In this document: positions 9,038-17,633 of the stretch, piece by piece
Position numbering within the stretch: position 1 is the first letter of the stretch
Layout: each line of letters begins with the position of its first letter
Assembly: GCF_004784475.1 (NCBI RefSeq)
Contig: NZ_SRRT01000007.1
Coordinates: forward strand, 1-64,000
Direction of reading: 5' to 3'
Length of the DNA stretch: 64,000 nucleotides
From: Streptomyces bauhiniae
Lineage (GTDB): Bacteria > Actinomycetota > Actinomycetes > Streptomycetales > Streptomycetaceae
The notes under the pieces: generated by a model
The model's input: only the letters and a program-made list of their open reading frames with translations
What the model was told of the DNA's origin: nothing
Database searches by the model: none
Made by a program: the position numbers and the translations under genes

Positions 9038-10399
9038 CTACGCGCGGATGATCCCCAATACCTCGTCCCTGATCTTCGTCATCGTCGCCTCGTCCTCCGC
9101 CTCCGCGTTCAGGCGGAGGAGGGGCTCCGTGTTGGAGGGGCGGACGTTGAACCACCAGGTGGGGGTGGAGACGGTGAGGCCGTCGAGGTCGTCCAGGGTC
9201 GTGTCGGGGGCCGGGGTGTAGGCGGCGCGGAGGGCGGCCAGGCGGGACTGCTGGTCGGTGACCGTGGAGTTGATCTCGCCGGAGCCCGCGTAGCGGTCGT
9301 ACTGGGCGGTGAGGGTGGACAGCGGGGTGGGGTGGGTGCCCAGGGCGGCGAGGACGTGGAGGGCGGCCAGCATGCCGGTGTCCGCGTTCCAGAAGTCCTT
9401 GAAGTAGTAGTGGGCGGAGTGCTCGCCGCCGAAGATCGCGCCGGTGCGGGCCATCTCCGCCTTGATGAAGGAGTGCCCGACGCGGGTGCGGACCGGGGTG
9501 CCGCCGTGCTCGCGGACCACCTCGGCGACCGTGCGGGAGGTGATCAGGTTGTGGATGACCGTGCCCGTACCGCCGTTGCGCGCGAGTTCGCGGGCGGCGA
9601 CCAGGGCGGTGACGGCGGACGGGGAGACCGGGTCGCCGTTCTCGTCCACGACGAAGCAGCGGTCGGCGTCGCCGTCGAAGGCGAGGCCGAGGTCCGCGCC
9701 CTCCTGCACGACCCGCTTGCGCAGGTCCACGATGTTGGCCGGGTCCAGCGGGTTGGCCTCGTGGTTGGGGAAGGTGCCGTCCAGCTCGAAGTACATCGGG
9801 ACGACGGTCAGCGGCAGCCCCGCGAGGACCGTCGGGACGGTGTGCCCGCCCATGCCGTTGCCCGCGTCCACGACGACCTTCAGCGGGCGGATCGCGGTCA
9901 GGTCGACCAGCGAGCGCAGGTACGCGGCGTAGTCGTCGAGGGTGTCGCGCGCGGTGAGGGTGCCCGGTGCGGCGGCGGGGGCCGGGGCGCCCGTGTCCAG
10001 CCAGCGCTCGACCAGGGCGCGGATGTCGGCGAGCCCGGTGTCCTGGCCGACCGGGGCGGCGCCCGCACGGCACATCTTGATGCCGTTGTACTGCGCCGGG
10101 TTGTGCGAGGCGGTGAACATGGCGCCGGGCAGGTCCAGCGCGCCCGAGGCGTAGTAGAGCTGGTCCGTGGAGCAGAGGCCGATCTCGGTGACGTCCACGC
10201 CCTGGTTCAGTGCCCCGCGCGCGAAGGCGCGGGAGAGGGCCGGCGAGGAGGGGCGCATGTCGTGGCCGACGACGATCGCGGTCGCGTCCGTCACCTCGGC
10301 GAAGGCGGCGCCGAAGAGTTCGGCCATGGCCTCGTCCCACTGGTCGGGAACGACTCCGCGCACGTCGTACGCCTTCACGATCTGCGACAGATCTGCCAC
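9038..10399 (-). CDS. manB: phosphomannomutase/phosphoglucomutase
   Basis: A 453-residue alpha-D-phosphohexomutase converting mannose-6-phosphate to mannose-1-phosphate. The phosphoserine loop TASHNP is at residues 96-101, the Mg site DGDADR at 242-247, the sugar-binding loop GGEHSAHYYF in the third domain and the phosphate-binding RPSNTEPLLR near the C-terminus. All four domains are present and length is normal. It starts with GTG. Context with manA argues for mannose over glucose as the main substrate. Confidence 0.95.
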   Translation of the reverse strand: MADLSQIVKAYDVRGVVPDQWDEAMAELFGAAFAEVTDATAIVVGHDMRPSSPALSRAFARGALNQGVDVTEIGLCSTDQLYYASGALDLPGAMFTASHNPAQYNGIKMCRAGAAPVGQDTGLADIRALVERWLDTGAPAPAAAPGTLTARDTLDDYAAYLRSLVDLTAIRPLKVVVDAGNGMGGHTVPTVLAGLPLTVVPMYFELDGTFPNHEANPLDPANIVDLRKRVVQEGADLGLAFDGDADRCFVVDENGDPVSPSAVTALVAARELARNGGTGTVIHNLITSRTVAEVVREHGGTPVRTRVGHSFIKAEMARTGAIFGGEHSAHYYFKDFWNADTGMLAALHVLAALGTHPTPLSTLTAQYDRYAGSGEINSTVTDQQSRLAALRAAYTPAPDTTLDDLDGLTVSTPTWWFNVRPSNTEPLLRLNAEAEDEATMTKIRDEVLGIIRA

Positions 10400-10471
10400 G
10401 GCCGGCCCTCCTGAAAGTCCATTGGGGGCCCAAAACTACCCGTTGGGGTGCGCGGCTGCGGGGAGGGGCGC

Positions 10472-10894
10472 TCAGTTGTCGGGCGAGCGGAGGACCCGCA
10501 GGTGGCCGCGCCGGGCGACTTCCATCGGGTCGGCGGTGCGTGCGCCGCCGCCCGCTCCGGCCGCGCGCTCCTGCGGACGGGCCGCCTCGCGGACCGCGTT
10601 GGCCAGCGCCTCCAGGTCGTCGCCGCTGGGGCGGGCCGGGGCGGAGCCGTCGAGCAGCCGGACGACTTCCCAGCCGCGCGGGGCGGTGAGGCGCTCGGAG
10701 TGCTCGGCGCACAGGTCGTAGCAGTGGGGCTCGGCGTAGGTGGCGAGGGGGCCGAGGACCGCGGTCGAGTCGGCGTAGACGTACGTCAGCGTCGCAACGG
10801 CGGGTCGGCCGCAGGCGGTGCGCGAACAGCGACGTACAAGGCTCACGATGTTGGACGGTACCGCACTCTTGAGCGGGCCGCGACGACTCTCCAC
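10472..10894 (-). CDS. DUF3499 family protein
   Basis: A 140-residue actinobacterial protein of unknown function. The N-terminal half is conserved: RRCSRTACGRPAVATLTYVY, then HCYDLCAEHSERLT, giving two Cys pairs that look like a treble-clef zinc site. The C-terminal half is variable and polar. I choose the GTG at 10894 because GGGGGAG precedes it at good distance; the longer frame has no ribosome site. It is usually found next to the phosphomannomutase and a zincin-like gene, as here. Confidence 0.85.
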   Translation of the reverse strand: MESRRGPLKSAVPSNIVSLVRRCSRTACGRPAVATLTYVYADSTAVLGPLATYAEPHCYDLCAEHSERLTAPRGWEVVRLLDGSAPARPSGDDLEALANAVREAARPQERAAGAGGGARTADPMEVARRGHLRVLRSPDN

Positions 10895-11013
10895 CAGGTC
10901 ACTCCCCCGTGTCGTGGCCTGCGGGCTCCCGCGAGCTCCTTCGGGGGACGTCGGCCGGGCGCCCCGCACGGGGGTGCATCAGGTGATGATCCGGGACAAA
11001 GTCCGGCCGTAGG

Positions 11014-11060
11014 CGACGGTTCTCGGCCACCCGGCTCGCCGGCCGTGGCCGGAACCGTCG
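11014..11060. repeat. long near-perfect hairpin in a divergent intergenic region
   Basis: CGACGGTTC (11014-11022) pairs with GAACCGTCG (11052-11060), and inside it CGGCCAC (11024-11030) pairs with GTGGCCG (11045-11051), leaving a single unpaired T and a 14-nt loop. It sits in the 310-bp gap between the divergent DUF3499 and zincin-like genes, where no gene ends, so it is not an ordinary terminator. The rest of that gap holds only promoters for the two flanking genes. Confidence 0.7.
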
Positions 11061-11204
11061 TGCGTGGGGCGGGAGACGAGTGAGCGAACACCGGGAGAAA
11101 AGTGCGCGAAGAGTCCGGGGAGGCGGTGCGAAGGCGTGGTCACACGGACGGCTGTCGCCCGCAGCCGGACGCCGGGCGCGGGCGAGGACTACGCTTCTGC
11201 GGTG

Positions 11205-11657
11205 ATGGACAACCGTGTACCGCCCCGTGCCGCAGGTCCCCGACCCCGTCGCCGTGATCGTCACGGGCGGGGCATGCGGGGCCCCATCGCACCGCCGCAG
11301 GTGCCGCTGGCCGCCAGCCGCGCAGAGGTGTTCGCGGACCTCGTGCGCGACTCCGTGGAACGGCTGGAGCGGCGCTGGCAGCAGCTAGCCGAGGTGGAGT
11401 TCCTGGTGATGGAGGTGCCCCGGCTGGAGGGCACCGGCGACGGGCCGTGGAGCGACGAGGGCGTGCCGCTGGGCGGGATCATCCCCGCGCGGGACGGCCG
11501 GCGGGCGCGGGTCGTGGTCTACCGGCGGCCGATCGAGATCCGCACCAAGGGGCGCGACGAGCGCGCCGAGCTGGTGCACGAGGTGGTCGTGGAGCAGGTC
11601 GCCGAGCTGCTGGGGCTGACCCCGGAGACGGTGGACCCCCGGTACGGCGAGGAGTAG
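11205..11657 (+). CDS. zincin-like 'metallopeptidase family' protein with degenerate active site
   Basis: A 150-residue protein of the small zincin-like family (PF06262). A basic N-terminus (PRRRDRHGRGMRGPI) is followed by the family core; the helix expected to carry HExxH reads LVHEVVVEQVAELLG, so the first His and Glu are present but the second zinc His is replaced by Val. Peptidase activity is therefore doubtful. I start at ATG 11205; a -10-like TACGCT at 11190-11195 and the lack of a ribosome site suggest a nearly leaderless message. It is divergent from DUF3499. Confidence 0.8.
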   Translation: MDNRVPPRAAGPRPRRRDRHGRGMRGPIAPPQVPLAASRAEVFADLVRDSVERLERRWQQLAEVEFLVMEVPRLEGTGDGPWSDEGVPLGGIIPARDGRRARVVVYRRPIEIRTKGRDERAELVHEVVVEQVAELLGLTPETVDPRYGEE

Positions 11658-11658
11658 C

Positions 11659-11687
11659 GGGCGGCCGTCCCCCAGGGGCGGCCGCCC
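11659..11687. terminator. bidirectional terminator between convergent genes
   Basis: GGGCGGCCG (11659-11667) and its complement (11679-11687) form a 9-bp stem, extended inside by CCCC/GGGG pairing. It lies immediately past the zincin-like stop and 11 bp from the DUF5719 stop on the other strand, so it can serve both. Confidence 0.65.
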
Positions 11688-11697
11688 GGCACGCGCT

Positions 11698-13185
11698 CTA
11701 CCGCTGGAGCACCGACAGGTCCTGCTCCGCGCGGGGCACCGCCACCAGGCCCCGGTCGCTCGGGAGGGTCTGGATCGTGAAGCCGGGGACGCCGTCGGAG
11801 GAGCCCGTGAGGGTGCGGGCGGCGTAGACCGGGCCGCCGGAGACGGGTTCCACGGTCAGCGCGTAGGTGCCCTTGCCGCCCGTGGGGGCGCTGATGTCCT
11901 GGCTGGTGCCGCGCTTGACCGTGTACGTCTTCGTCGCGGGCGTCCCGCCGTCGCTGCCCGCCGAGGCGGTGACCTTGACGGTCGCGTCGGCCGTGGGCGC
12001 GGTCAGGGACAGGGTGGTGCCCTTGGCGCTGTTGTCGGCGGCGGTGGCGCGGCGGCCGACGGGGGCGGTGGCCGGGATGTACGCCGTCTCCTGCGCGCTT
12101 CCCTTGCCGCGCACCACGCGCAGCGCGGCGACCACGGGGGCCGCCTTGTCGGTGGGCGTGAGGATCAGCGAGCCCGGCTCGCCGCGGGTGACCGGGCCGA
12201 GGTCGACGGCGCTGGTCATGCCCGCCTTGACGTGCACGGTCTCGTTGCCGGCCGGGGTGATCGAGCCGTCCGGGGAGGCCAGGCGGACCTTGAGGTCGGC
12301 GTCGTCGTCGCCCGGCGTGAAGGCGACCAGGCGGACGTCGGTGGCGTCCTTGGGGATGCCGGGCAGGACCAGGCTGCCGGCCGGGTCGGCGGCCGCGGGC
12401 AGCCAGTCGCCGCCGCCCGCGTCGTCCTGGGCCTGCACGGTGGCGCCGACCCGGCCGCTGCGCACGCCGACGTGCACGGTCAGGTCGGTCTGCTCGTCGT
12501 CGGTGAGCGTGGACAGCAGCACCGGTTCGCTGGAGTGCGGGGGCACGGTGATGCCGTCGGTCACCGTGGTCTTCACGGCGCCGGACTTGCCGTACAGCTT
12601 GATGTCGACGACGGCCGCCCCGTCGTCGGGGTTGGTGAGGTGGACGTAGTCGGTGCGGCCCTTGGCGGTGCTGGCGCCGGGGAACCAGAAGTCGGTGTCG
12701 GCGGGGGTGCAGGTGACGCCCTGGAGGCCGCGTCCGGTGCCCGCGGCGATCCGGGTGGTCTCCTGGACGGTCCAGCCGGGCGCGTACTTGCCGTCGGCGG
12801 TGCCGATCAGGGCGGGCGTGTCGCTGCCGGAGGTTTCGCCCAGGGCCGGGGTGCCCGGCGGCTTGGGGGTGAGCACCGCCTGGTCCTTCTTGCCGCCGCC
12901 CTTGGCGCCCTTGCCGTCGGCGGACTGTTCGGCGGCCGCCTCCAGCGCGGCCTTGCCGCCGTTGCCCGCGCCCCGGGTGACGGGCGTGAACGAGGTGTAC
13001 GCGGTGTCGGCGATGTCGGAGAAGCTCGGCGCCGGGCACAGCAGGCCGGTGCGCTCCACGGGCCGCTCGGTGGCGCTGCCGGCCGCGCTCGTGGTGGAGG
13101 CGGCGGGCGGGTCGAAGGCGGCGAACCCGGTGACGGCGGCCAGGGCGACGGTGCAGGCGATCAGGGACAGGGTCGTGCGGTTCAC
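11698..13185 (-). CDS. DUF5719 family secreted or membrane-anchored protein
   Basis: A 495-residue exported protein. The N-terminus (residues 7-24, LSLIACTVALAAVTGFAA) is a hydrophobic signal anchor, followed by a Ser/Thr/Ala-rich linker with a Cys near residue 50 (GLLCPAPSFS). The rest is a string of beta-sandwich-like segments of DUF5719. Its start codon overlaps the stop of the upstream giant glycosyltransferase by 4 bp, so the two are translationally coupled. A joint role at the cell surface, perhaps presenting or receiving the product of the glycosyltransferase, is inference. Confidence 0.85.
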   Translation of the reverse strand: MNRTTLSLIACTVALAAVTGFAAFDPPAASTTSAAGSATERPVERTGLLCPAPSFSDIADTAYTSFTPVTRGAGNGGKAALEAAAEQSADGKGAKGGGKKDQAVLTPKPPGTPALGETSGSDTPALIGTADGKYAPGWTVQETTRIAAGTGRGLQGVTCTPADTDFWFPGASTAKGRTDYVHLTNPDDGAAVVDIKLYGKSGAVKTTVTDGITVPPHSSEPVLLSTLTDDEQTDLTVHVGVRSGRVGATVQAQDDAGGGDWLPAAADPAGSLVLPGIPKDATDVRLVAFTPGDDDADLKVRLASPDGSITPAGNETVHVKAGMTSAVDLGPVTRGEPGSLILTPTDKAAPVVAALRVVRGKGSAQETAYIPATAPVGRRATAADNSAKGTTLSLTAPTADATVKVTASAGSDGGTPATKTYTVKRGTSQDISAPTGGKGTYALTVEPVSGGPVYAARTLTGSSDGVPGFTIQTLPSDRGLVAVPRAEQDLSVLQR

Positions 13186-16100
13186 TGCTGGCTCCCGTCG
13201 TGGCGCTCACTGCCGTCGCCGTAGGGCGGCTGCTGGGCGGGGTCGTAGCCCTGCGGGTGGGCCGCCGGGTCGTACGGCTGCTCCTGCTGCGCCCCGTACC
13301 CGTAGGGGTCGTAGGGCTGCTGGCCGTAGGGGTCGGGCTGGTACGCGCCCTGGTCGTACCCGGTGTGCTGGTACGGGGCCTGGTAGGGGTCGGCGGGGTA
13401 GGCCGCGTACTCGGGGTCGGCGTAGGTGTTGGTGCCGGTGTCCCAGTCGGCGTAGGGCTGCTGGTGCGGGATGACCGGCTGCTCCTGCTGTCCGTACGGC
13501 GGGGCTTCCGGTTCCCCTTCGGCGGCCTCCGCGGCCTCCTCCGTCTCCTCGGCCTCGGCCTGGGCGCGCAGGCGGCGGGCGCGGCGGCCCTCGCCCTCCA
13601 TGGCCTGGGCCGGGACCGGCTCTTCCTCGGGGAGGTCGTCGTCGACGTCGCGGCGGCGGCCGGGCAGGGCGAGGACGACCAGGAGGACGGCGAGCGCGCC
13701 CTGGACCCACAGCCAGACGGTGTGGGTGAACGGGGCGTCGTAGGTGACGTCCAGCCTGCCGCCGCCCGCCGGGAGTTCGAAGCCCTGGGCCCAGCCGTCG
13801 ACGGTCTTCGGGGTGAGGGGCTTGCCGTCCAGGGTGGCGGTCCAGCCGTCGGAGACGGCGTCGGCCAGGCGCAGCACCCGGCCGCCCGAGCCGCCCGGCA
13901 CGGTGGTGTGGATCTCCACGGGGCCCGCGGCGACGGCCTGCGGGGTGCCGGAGCCGCCCGCGCCGATCAGGGTGGCGCGGGAGACCTCGCGGTCGACGCG
14001 CCACAGGGCGTTGCCGTTCTGCTGGCTGAGCCGGTTCAGGCCGGGCGTGGCGTCCAGGACGCGGGTGATCTGGCGCGGGGTGCCCTGGTGGACGAGGACG
14101 TAGCGAACGGCGAAGCCGCCGAGCTGGCCGGTCTGGTCGGCGCCGGAGCCCGCGACCAGGTTGGCGACGACCTTGTCCAGGCCGGTGTCGGGGCCGTCGG
14201 CCGCGGCGATCTCGCCGTCGCCCATGCGGGCGCCGGAGCCCCGGACCAGGGTGTAGCGGACCCGCGCGGTGGAGTCGCTGTCGAGGACCAGGGTGCGGGC
14301 CTGGTCGCGGGTGCCGGCGTCCTCGGCGACGAATGCGGGCACCTGGGCGGGGTCGCGGCGCTCCAGGGGGCCGTCGGCGCCCCTGATCATCCAGCCGGCG
14401 GCGGCGACCAGCGGGCCCACGGCGCAGGCCAGCGCGATCAGCGCGGCGACCGGCTGGCGCCAGCCGAAGCTCTGCTCGGCCACCCGCGCGCGTGCCCCGT
14501 CGGCGCCGAGCGCGGCGGCGGCCAGCAGGGCGATGCCGTAGACCAGGGTCGCCGGGCCGGCCCAGGCGGAACGGTTGGCCAGCACCGCGAGCAGCAGCCC
14601 GGTCAGCGCGACGGCCCACGCGGCGCGGATACCCAACTGGCGCTCGGAGCGCAGCAGGGCGGCCAGCGCGGCCAGCACGATGCCGATGAAGAGCAGGCCG
14701 GTCAGGGTGCCGGGCCCGCCGGGGCTGGTGCCCAGCAGGTCGGAGGCGGAGGCCGCCGAGGCACCGAAGTCCAGCCCGGCCTCGGTGAAGAAGCCGGTCG
14801 GCGGCAGGGTCAGCGACCAGGGCGCGAGGACCAGCAGCGGGGTGCCGAGCTGGGCCAGGAAGCGCAGGAGATGCGCGACCGGGTCGGAGCGGCGCAGCAC
14901 GAGCACGCCGACGCCGAGCACCAGCGCCGCGGGCCAGACCACGGGCGTGAACGCGGTGGTGATGGTCAGCAGCAGCGCGTACGCCCAGGTGGCGCGCCAA
15001 CTGCCCCGCCCGCCGGACGGGTTCGCGAGGCCGCTGGCGGCGACGCCCGCGCGGGCGATCAGCGGCAGCAGCACGGCGAGTACGGCGGTGCCGATGCGGC
15101 CCTGGGCCAGCGCGCCGGTGGTGGCGGGCAGGAAGGCGTACGCGACGGCCGTCCAGGCGCGCAGCAGGCGGGAGCTGACGAGGGGCCGGGAGGCGAAGTA
15201 GGCGGTGAAGCCGGCCAGCGGCACCGAGCAGACCAGCAGCACGGTGACCGCGAGCCCGGTGGAGCCGAGGAAGAGCGAGGCGAGCGTCGCCACCACCGCG
15301 AGGTAGGGCGGCGCGGAGGTGGTGCTGCCGGCGCCGACCGGGTGCCAGGCGTCGGCGAAGCCGGACCACAGGTCGCTCGCGCCGGGCGGGACGGGCAGCA
15401 GCGCGCCTCCCGCGAGGGCACCGCCGCCCAGCAGGGCGCGGCAGGCGGCCAGGGAGATCAGCAGCAGGGCGAGGAAGAGCACCGGGCCGGGTTTGCGGGC
15501 GATGCGCTTGAGCCGGGCGAACTGCTCGATCTCCAGGAAGTCGGCGTCGTCACCGCCGGGTCCGGACTCGACCGCGCTGCCGTGGCGGCCGGCGGAGGTG
15601 TCGACGTCGGAGTTGCTGGAGAAGTTGGCGGCGACCTGCTCGGCCGTGGCGCGGATGGTGGCGCCGGGCGGCGGGAAGAGTTGCCGCAGTTCGTCCTTGT
15701 CGATCTGGGAGGGGCCCCGGCTGCGGCGGGCGGCGAGGACGCGCTCGGGGCGCAGCAGCACGCCCAGCAGGCCGCGGATCTCGTCGAGCGCCTGGCCGGG
15801 CACCTTGCCGACCAGGTAGGCGAGGGTGCGCAGCAGGGTGCCGACGACCAGCCGGAGCAGCACCCAGGGCAGCGCGGCCGTGCGGGTGTTGGCGAGCAGG
15901 GTGTGGACGGCACCGGCCTTGTCGACCTTGTGCGGGGAGGCGGTGGTACGGCCCGCGCAGTCGACGGTGCGGCGCTCGCGGGAGGCGGCCTCCGCATGCC
16001 GGACGACGGCGTCGGGGGCGATGAGGACGCGGTAGCCCTCGGTGTGGGCGCGCCAGCACAGGTCGACGTCGTCGCGCATCAGGGGCAGCCGGCGGTCGAA

Positions 16101-16823
16101 CCCGCCGAGCCGCTCGAAGACGTCACGGCGGATCAGCATGCCCGCGGTGGAGACGGAGAGCACGGTGCGGACGTGGTCGTGCTGGCCCTGGTCCTGTTCA
16201 CGGCGGTCCAGACCGGTCCAGCGGCGGCCGGAGTTGGCGATGGAGACGCCGACCTCCAGCAGTTGCCTGCGGTCGTACCAGCCGCGGAGCTTGGGGCCGA
16301 CCACGGCCACGTCGTCGCGGCCCAGTTCGAGTTCGTTGTCCACGACCCGGAGCAGTTGGGCGAGCGCGTCGGGCTCGGGGGCGCAGTCGTCGTGCAGCAG
16401 CCAGAGCCACTGGACCGGCTCGCCGTACGGCAGTTCGGGCAGGTCGTAGGCGTCGTCGCGCCAGGTGCGCGTGGCCGGGTCCCAACTGGCCGGGCGCCTG
16501 AGGTAGGGCAGGTCGTCCGGGGTGAGGACGGGGGCGAGGCGGGTGGCCTCCTCCACGGCCTGGCCGAAGCCGGTGCGCCGGGCCAGGTGGACGACGGCCT
16601 CGTCCCCCAGGGTCTCGGCGACCAGTTGGGCGGAGTCGTCCGCGCTGCCGGTGTCGGCCGCCACCGCGTACTGCACGGGGCGCTCCTGACTCAGCAGCCC
16701 GGCGAGCGCGTCGGGCAGCCAGCGGGCGCCGTCATGGGTGACGAGGACGGCCGTCACCACATGGCGCGGGAACTCAGGCGTGGCAGCGTCGTGTTGGGCT
16801 GCCGGATGGCTGTGCACGGACAT
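13182..16823 (-). CDS. giant membrane glycosyltransferase, GT2 family
   Basis: A 1213-residue protein. Residues about 20-270 are a family 2 glycosyltransferase domain: VVTAVLVTHDGARWLPDAL, then LLHDDCAPEPD as the DxD-like metal site and MRDDVDLCWRA further on. From about residue 440 come a dozen or more hydrophobic segments, then an extracytoplasmic beta-rich region, a final membrane helix near VLLVVLALPG, and a cytoplasmic tail of about 150 residues rich in Glu, then Tyr, Pro and Gln with repeated DPYGQQPYDP-like units. The architecture resembles actinobacterial multi-membrane glycosyltransferases of wall polymers, which use polyprenyl-linked donors. It overlaps the DUF5719 gene by 4 bp. Confidence 0.88.
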   Translation of the reverse strand: MSVHSHPAAQHDAATPEFPRHVVTAVLVTHDGARWLPDALAGLLSQERPVQYAVAADTGSADDSAQLVAETLGDEAVVHLARRTGFGQAVEEATRLAPVLTPDDLPYLRRPASWDPATRTWRDDAYDLPELPYGEPVQWLWLLHDDCAPEPDALAQLLRVVDNELELGRDDVAVVGPKLRGWYDRRQLLEVGVSIANSGRRWTGLDRREQDQGQHDHVRTVLSVSTAGMLIRRDVFERLGGFDRRLPLMRDDVDLCWRAHTEGYRVLIAPDAVVRHAEAASRERRTVDCAGRTTASPHKVDKAGAVHTLLANTRTAALPWVLLRLVVGTLLRTLAYLVGKVPGQALDEIRGLLGVLLRPERVLAARRSRGPSQIDKDELRQLFPPPGATIRATAEQVAANFSSNSDVDTSAGRHGSAVESGPGGDDADFLEIEQFARLKRIARKPGPVLFLALLLISLAACRALLGGGALAGGALLPVPPGASDLWSGFADAWHPVGAGSTTSAPPYLAVVATLASLFLGSTGLAVTVLLVCSVPLAGFTAYFASRPLVSSRLLRAWTAVAYAFLPATTGALAQGRIGTAVLAVLLPLIARAGVAASGLANPSGGRGSWRATWAYALLLTITTAFTPVVWPAALVLGVGVLVLRRSDPVAHLLRFLAQLGTPLLVLAPWSLTLPPTGFFTEAGLDFGASAASASDLLGTSPGGPGTLTGLLFIGIVLAALAALLRSERQLGIRAAWAVALTGLLLAVLANRSAWAGPATLVYGIALLAAAALGADGARARVAEQSFGWRQPVAALIALACAVGPLVAAAGWMIRGADGPLERRDPAQVPAFVAEDAGTRDQARTLVLDSDSTARVRYTLVRGSGARMGDGEIAAADGPDTGLDKVVANLVAGSGADQTGQLGGFAVRYVLVHQGTPRQITRVLDATPGLNRLSQQNGNALWRVDREVSRATLIGAGGSGTPQAVAAGPVEIHTTVPGGSGGRVLRLADAVSDGWTATLDGKPLTPKTVDGWAQGFELPAGGGRLDVTYDAPFTHTVWLWVQGALAVLLVVLALPGRRRDVDDDLPEEEPVPAQAMEGEGRRARRLRAQAEAEETEEAAEAAEGEPEAPPYGQQEQPVIPHQQPYADWDTGTNTYADPEYAAYPADPYQAPYQHTGYDQGAYQPDPYGQQPYDPYGYGAQQEQPYDPAAHPQGYDPAQQPPYGDGSERHDGSQQ

Positions 16824-16926
16824 CGAGGTACGGGCCCCGGTTCGATGGACTGCGGTGGACGCCTGTGCCCCTCAAGGACAGCGGGGCGTCTCGGACGAGC
16901 GCCCACACTATCGGTCGGTCATGACG

Positions 16927-16967
16927 ACGGCCCGCCGCCTGTGGACAACCCACGTGCGACGGGCCGT
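16927..16967 (-). terminator. candidate terminator of whiB
   Basis: ACGGCCCG (16927-16934) and CGGGCCGT (16960-16967) form an 8-bp stem, with GTGG/CCAC pairing inside the loop, about 60 bp past the whiB stop codon. No T-run follows, as is common in streptomycetes. Confidence 0.45.
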
Positions 16968-17025
16968 TCGCCCTGTATGTGCGTGTGCCCGGCGGCCGTT
17001 CGCCGGCCGGCGGCGCGGACGCCGG

Positions 17026-17289
17026 TCAGACGGCGGCCTTCTTCAGCCGGCGGCGCTCCCGCTCGGACAGGCCGCCCCAGATGCCGAAGCGCTCGTCGTT
17101 GGCGAGGGCGTACTCGAGGCACTCGGAGCGGACCTCGCAGGCGAGACAGACCTTCTTGGCCTCTCTCGTGGAGCCGCCCTTCTCGGGGAAGAAGGACTCG
17201 GGATCGGTCTGGGCGCACAGAGCGCGCTCCTGCCAGCCGAGTTCCTCGTCCGCGTCGTCGACCAGCAGTTGCTCCACCAGCTCGGTCAT
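17026..17289 (-). CDS. whiB: WhiB, iron-sulfur developmental regulator
   Basis: An 87-residue Wbl protein. Four cysteines (25, 48, 51, 57) ligate a [4Fe-4S] cluster; GIWGG (residues 69-73) is the turn that packs on sigma factor region 4, and the basic tail RERRRLKKAAV binds DNA. Length and sequence match WhiB of S. coelicolor as I recall it, which with WhiA triggers sporulation septation. I start at MTELVEQLL (17289); the longer frame runs into the promoter. A promoter lies 60-90 nt upstream. Confidence 0.96.
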   Translation of the reverse strand: MTELVEQLLVDDADEELGWQERALCAQTDPESFFPEKGGSTREAKKVCLACEVRSECLEYALANDERFGIWGGLSERERRRLKKAAV

Positions 17290-17348
17290 GTGCGCCCCTC
17301 GTCTGTTCTTCACGTCCCCGTGCCTGGCCGGTCCCGGCCGAACGACAC

Positions 17349-17385
17349 GAGTGAAATTACAAGTGTGCTGCTCCGAGCGAGTCAA
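17349..17385 (-). promoter_or_regulatory. whiB promoter
   Basis: On the minus strand TTGACT (17380-17385), an 18-nt spacer and TGTAAT (17356-17361) make a good principal-sigma promoter. Transcription would start near 17349, giving a 60-nt leader to whiB. S. coelicolor whiB is known to have two promoters; a second, developmental one would lie further upstream and I cannot place it. Confidence 0.65.
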
Positions 17386-17540
17386 GCCGAGATCTGCTAT
17401 TGAGCCCGTTATTCACTCTGCGGAACCAAGGCCCTGCGTTAAGTGTTCAAATCGTCCTAAACCTTGACACACGGCTGAGGACGCCGAGGGGCGCCGCCCG
17501 GATGTGCGCCATGTGTCCCGAGGACCGGGTGCACAAACCT

Positions 17541-17571
17541 TTCACCTGAGAGATGCACCGGATGAGGTGAA
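17541..17571. promoter_or_regulatory. inverted repeat in the whiB / cysteine dioxygenase intergenic region
   Basis: TTCACCT (17541-17547) and AGGTGAA (17565-17571) form a 7-bp inverted repeat with 17-nt spacing. It lies about 60 bp upstream of the leader-ORF start and over 200 bp upstream of whiB, so it could be an operator for either. The rest of 17290-17633 shows no gene. Confidence 0.35.
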
Positions 17572-17597
17572 CGATGTCCCTCGAACCGGGCCCCGAG

Positions 17598-17633
17598 TTG
17601 ACACCGCAGGTATGAACCGCTGTCCTAGGGGGC
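17598..17633 (+). promoter_or_regulatory. promoter giving a leaderless transcript of the poly-Cys ORF
   Basis: TTGACA (17598-17603), an 18-nt spacer and GTCCTA (17622-17627) place the transcription start about 7 nt on, at or next to the A of the ATG at 17634. No ribosome site precedes that ATG, consistent with leaderless translation. The -10 box is imperfect. Confidence 0.55.

Noticed and set aside
13200..17354. A 1384-codon plus-strand open frame opposite the giant glycosyltransferase
   Set aside because: Antisense shadow; low-complexity Gly/Arg/Val composition, while the minus strand has clear domains.
17464..17490. TTGACA on the plus strand as a further promoter near whiB
   Set aside because: No -10 box at acceptable spacing follows it.
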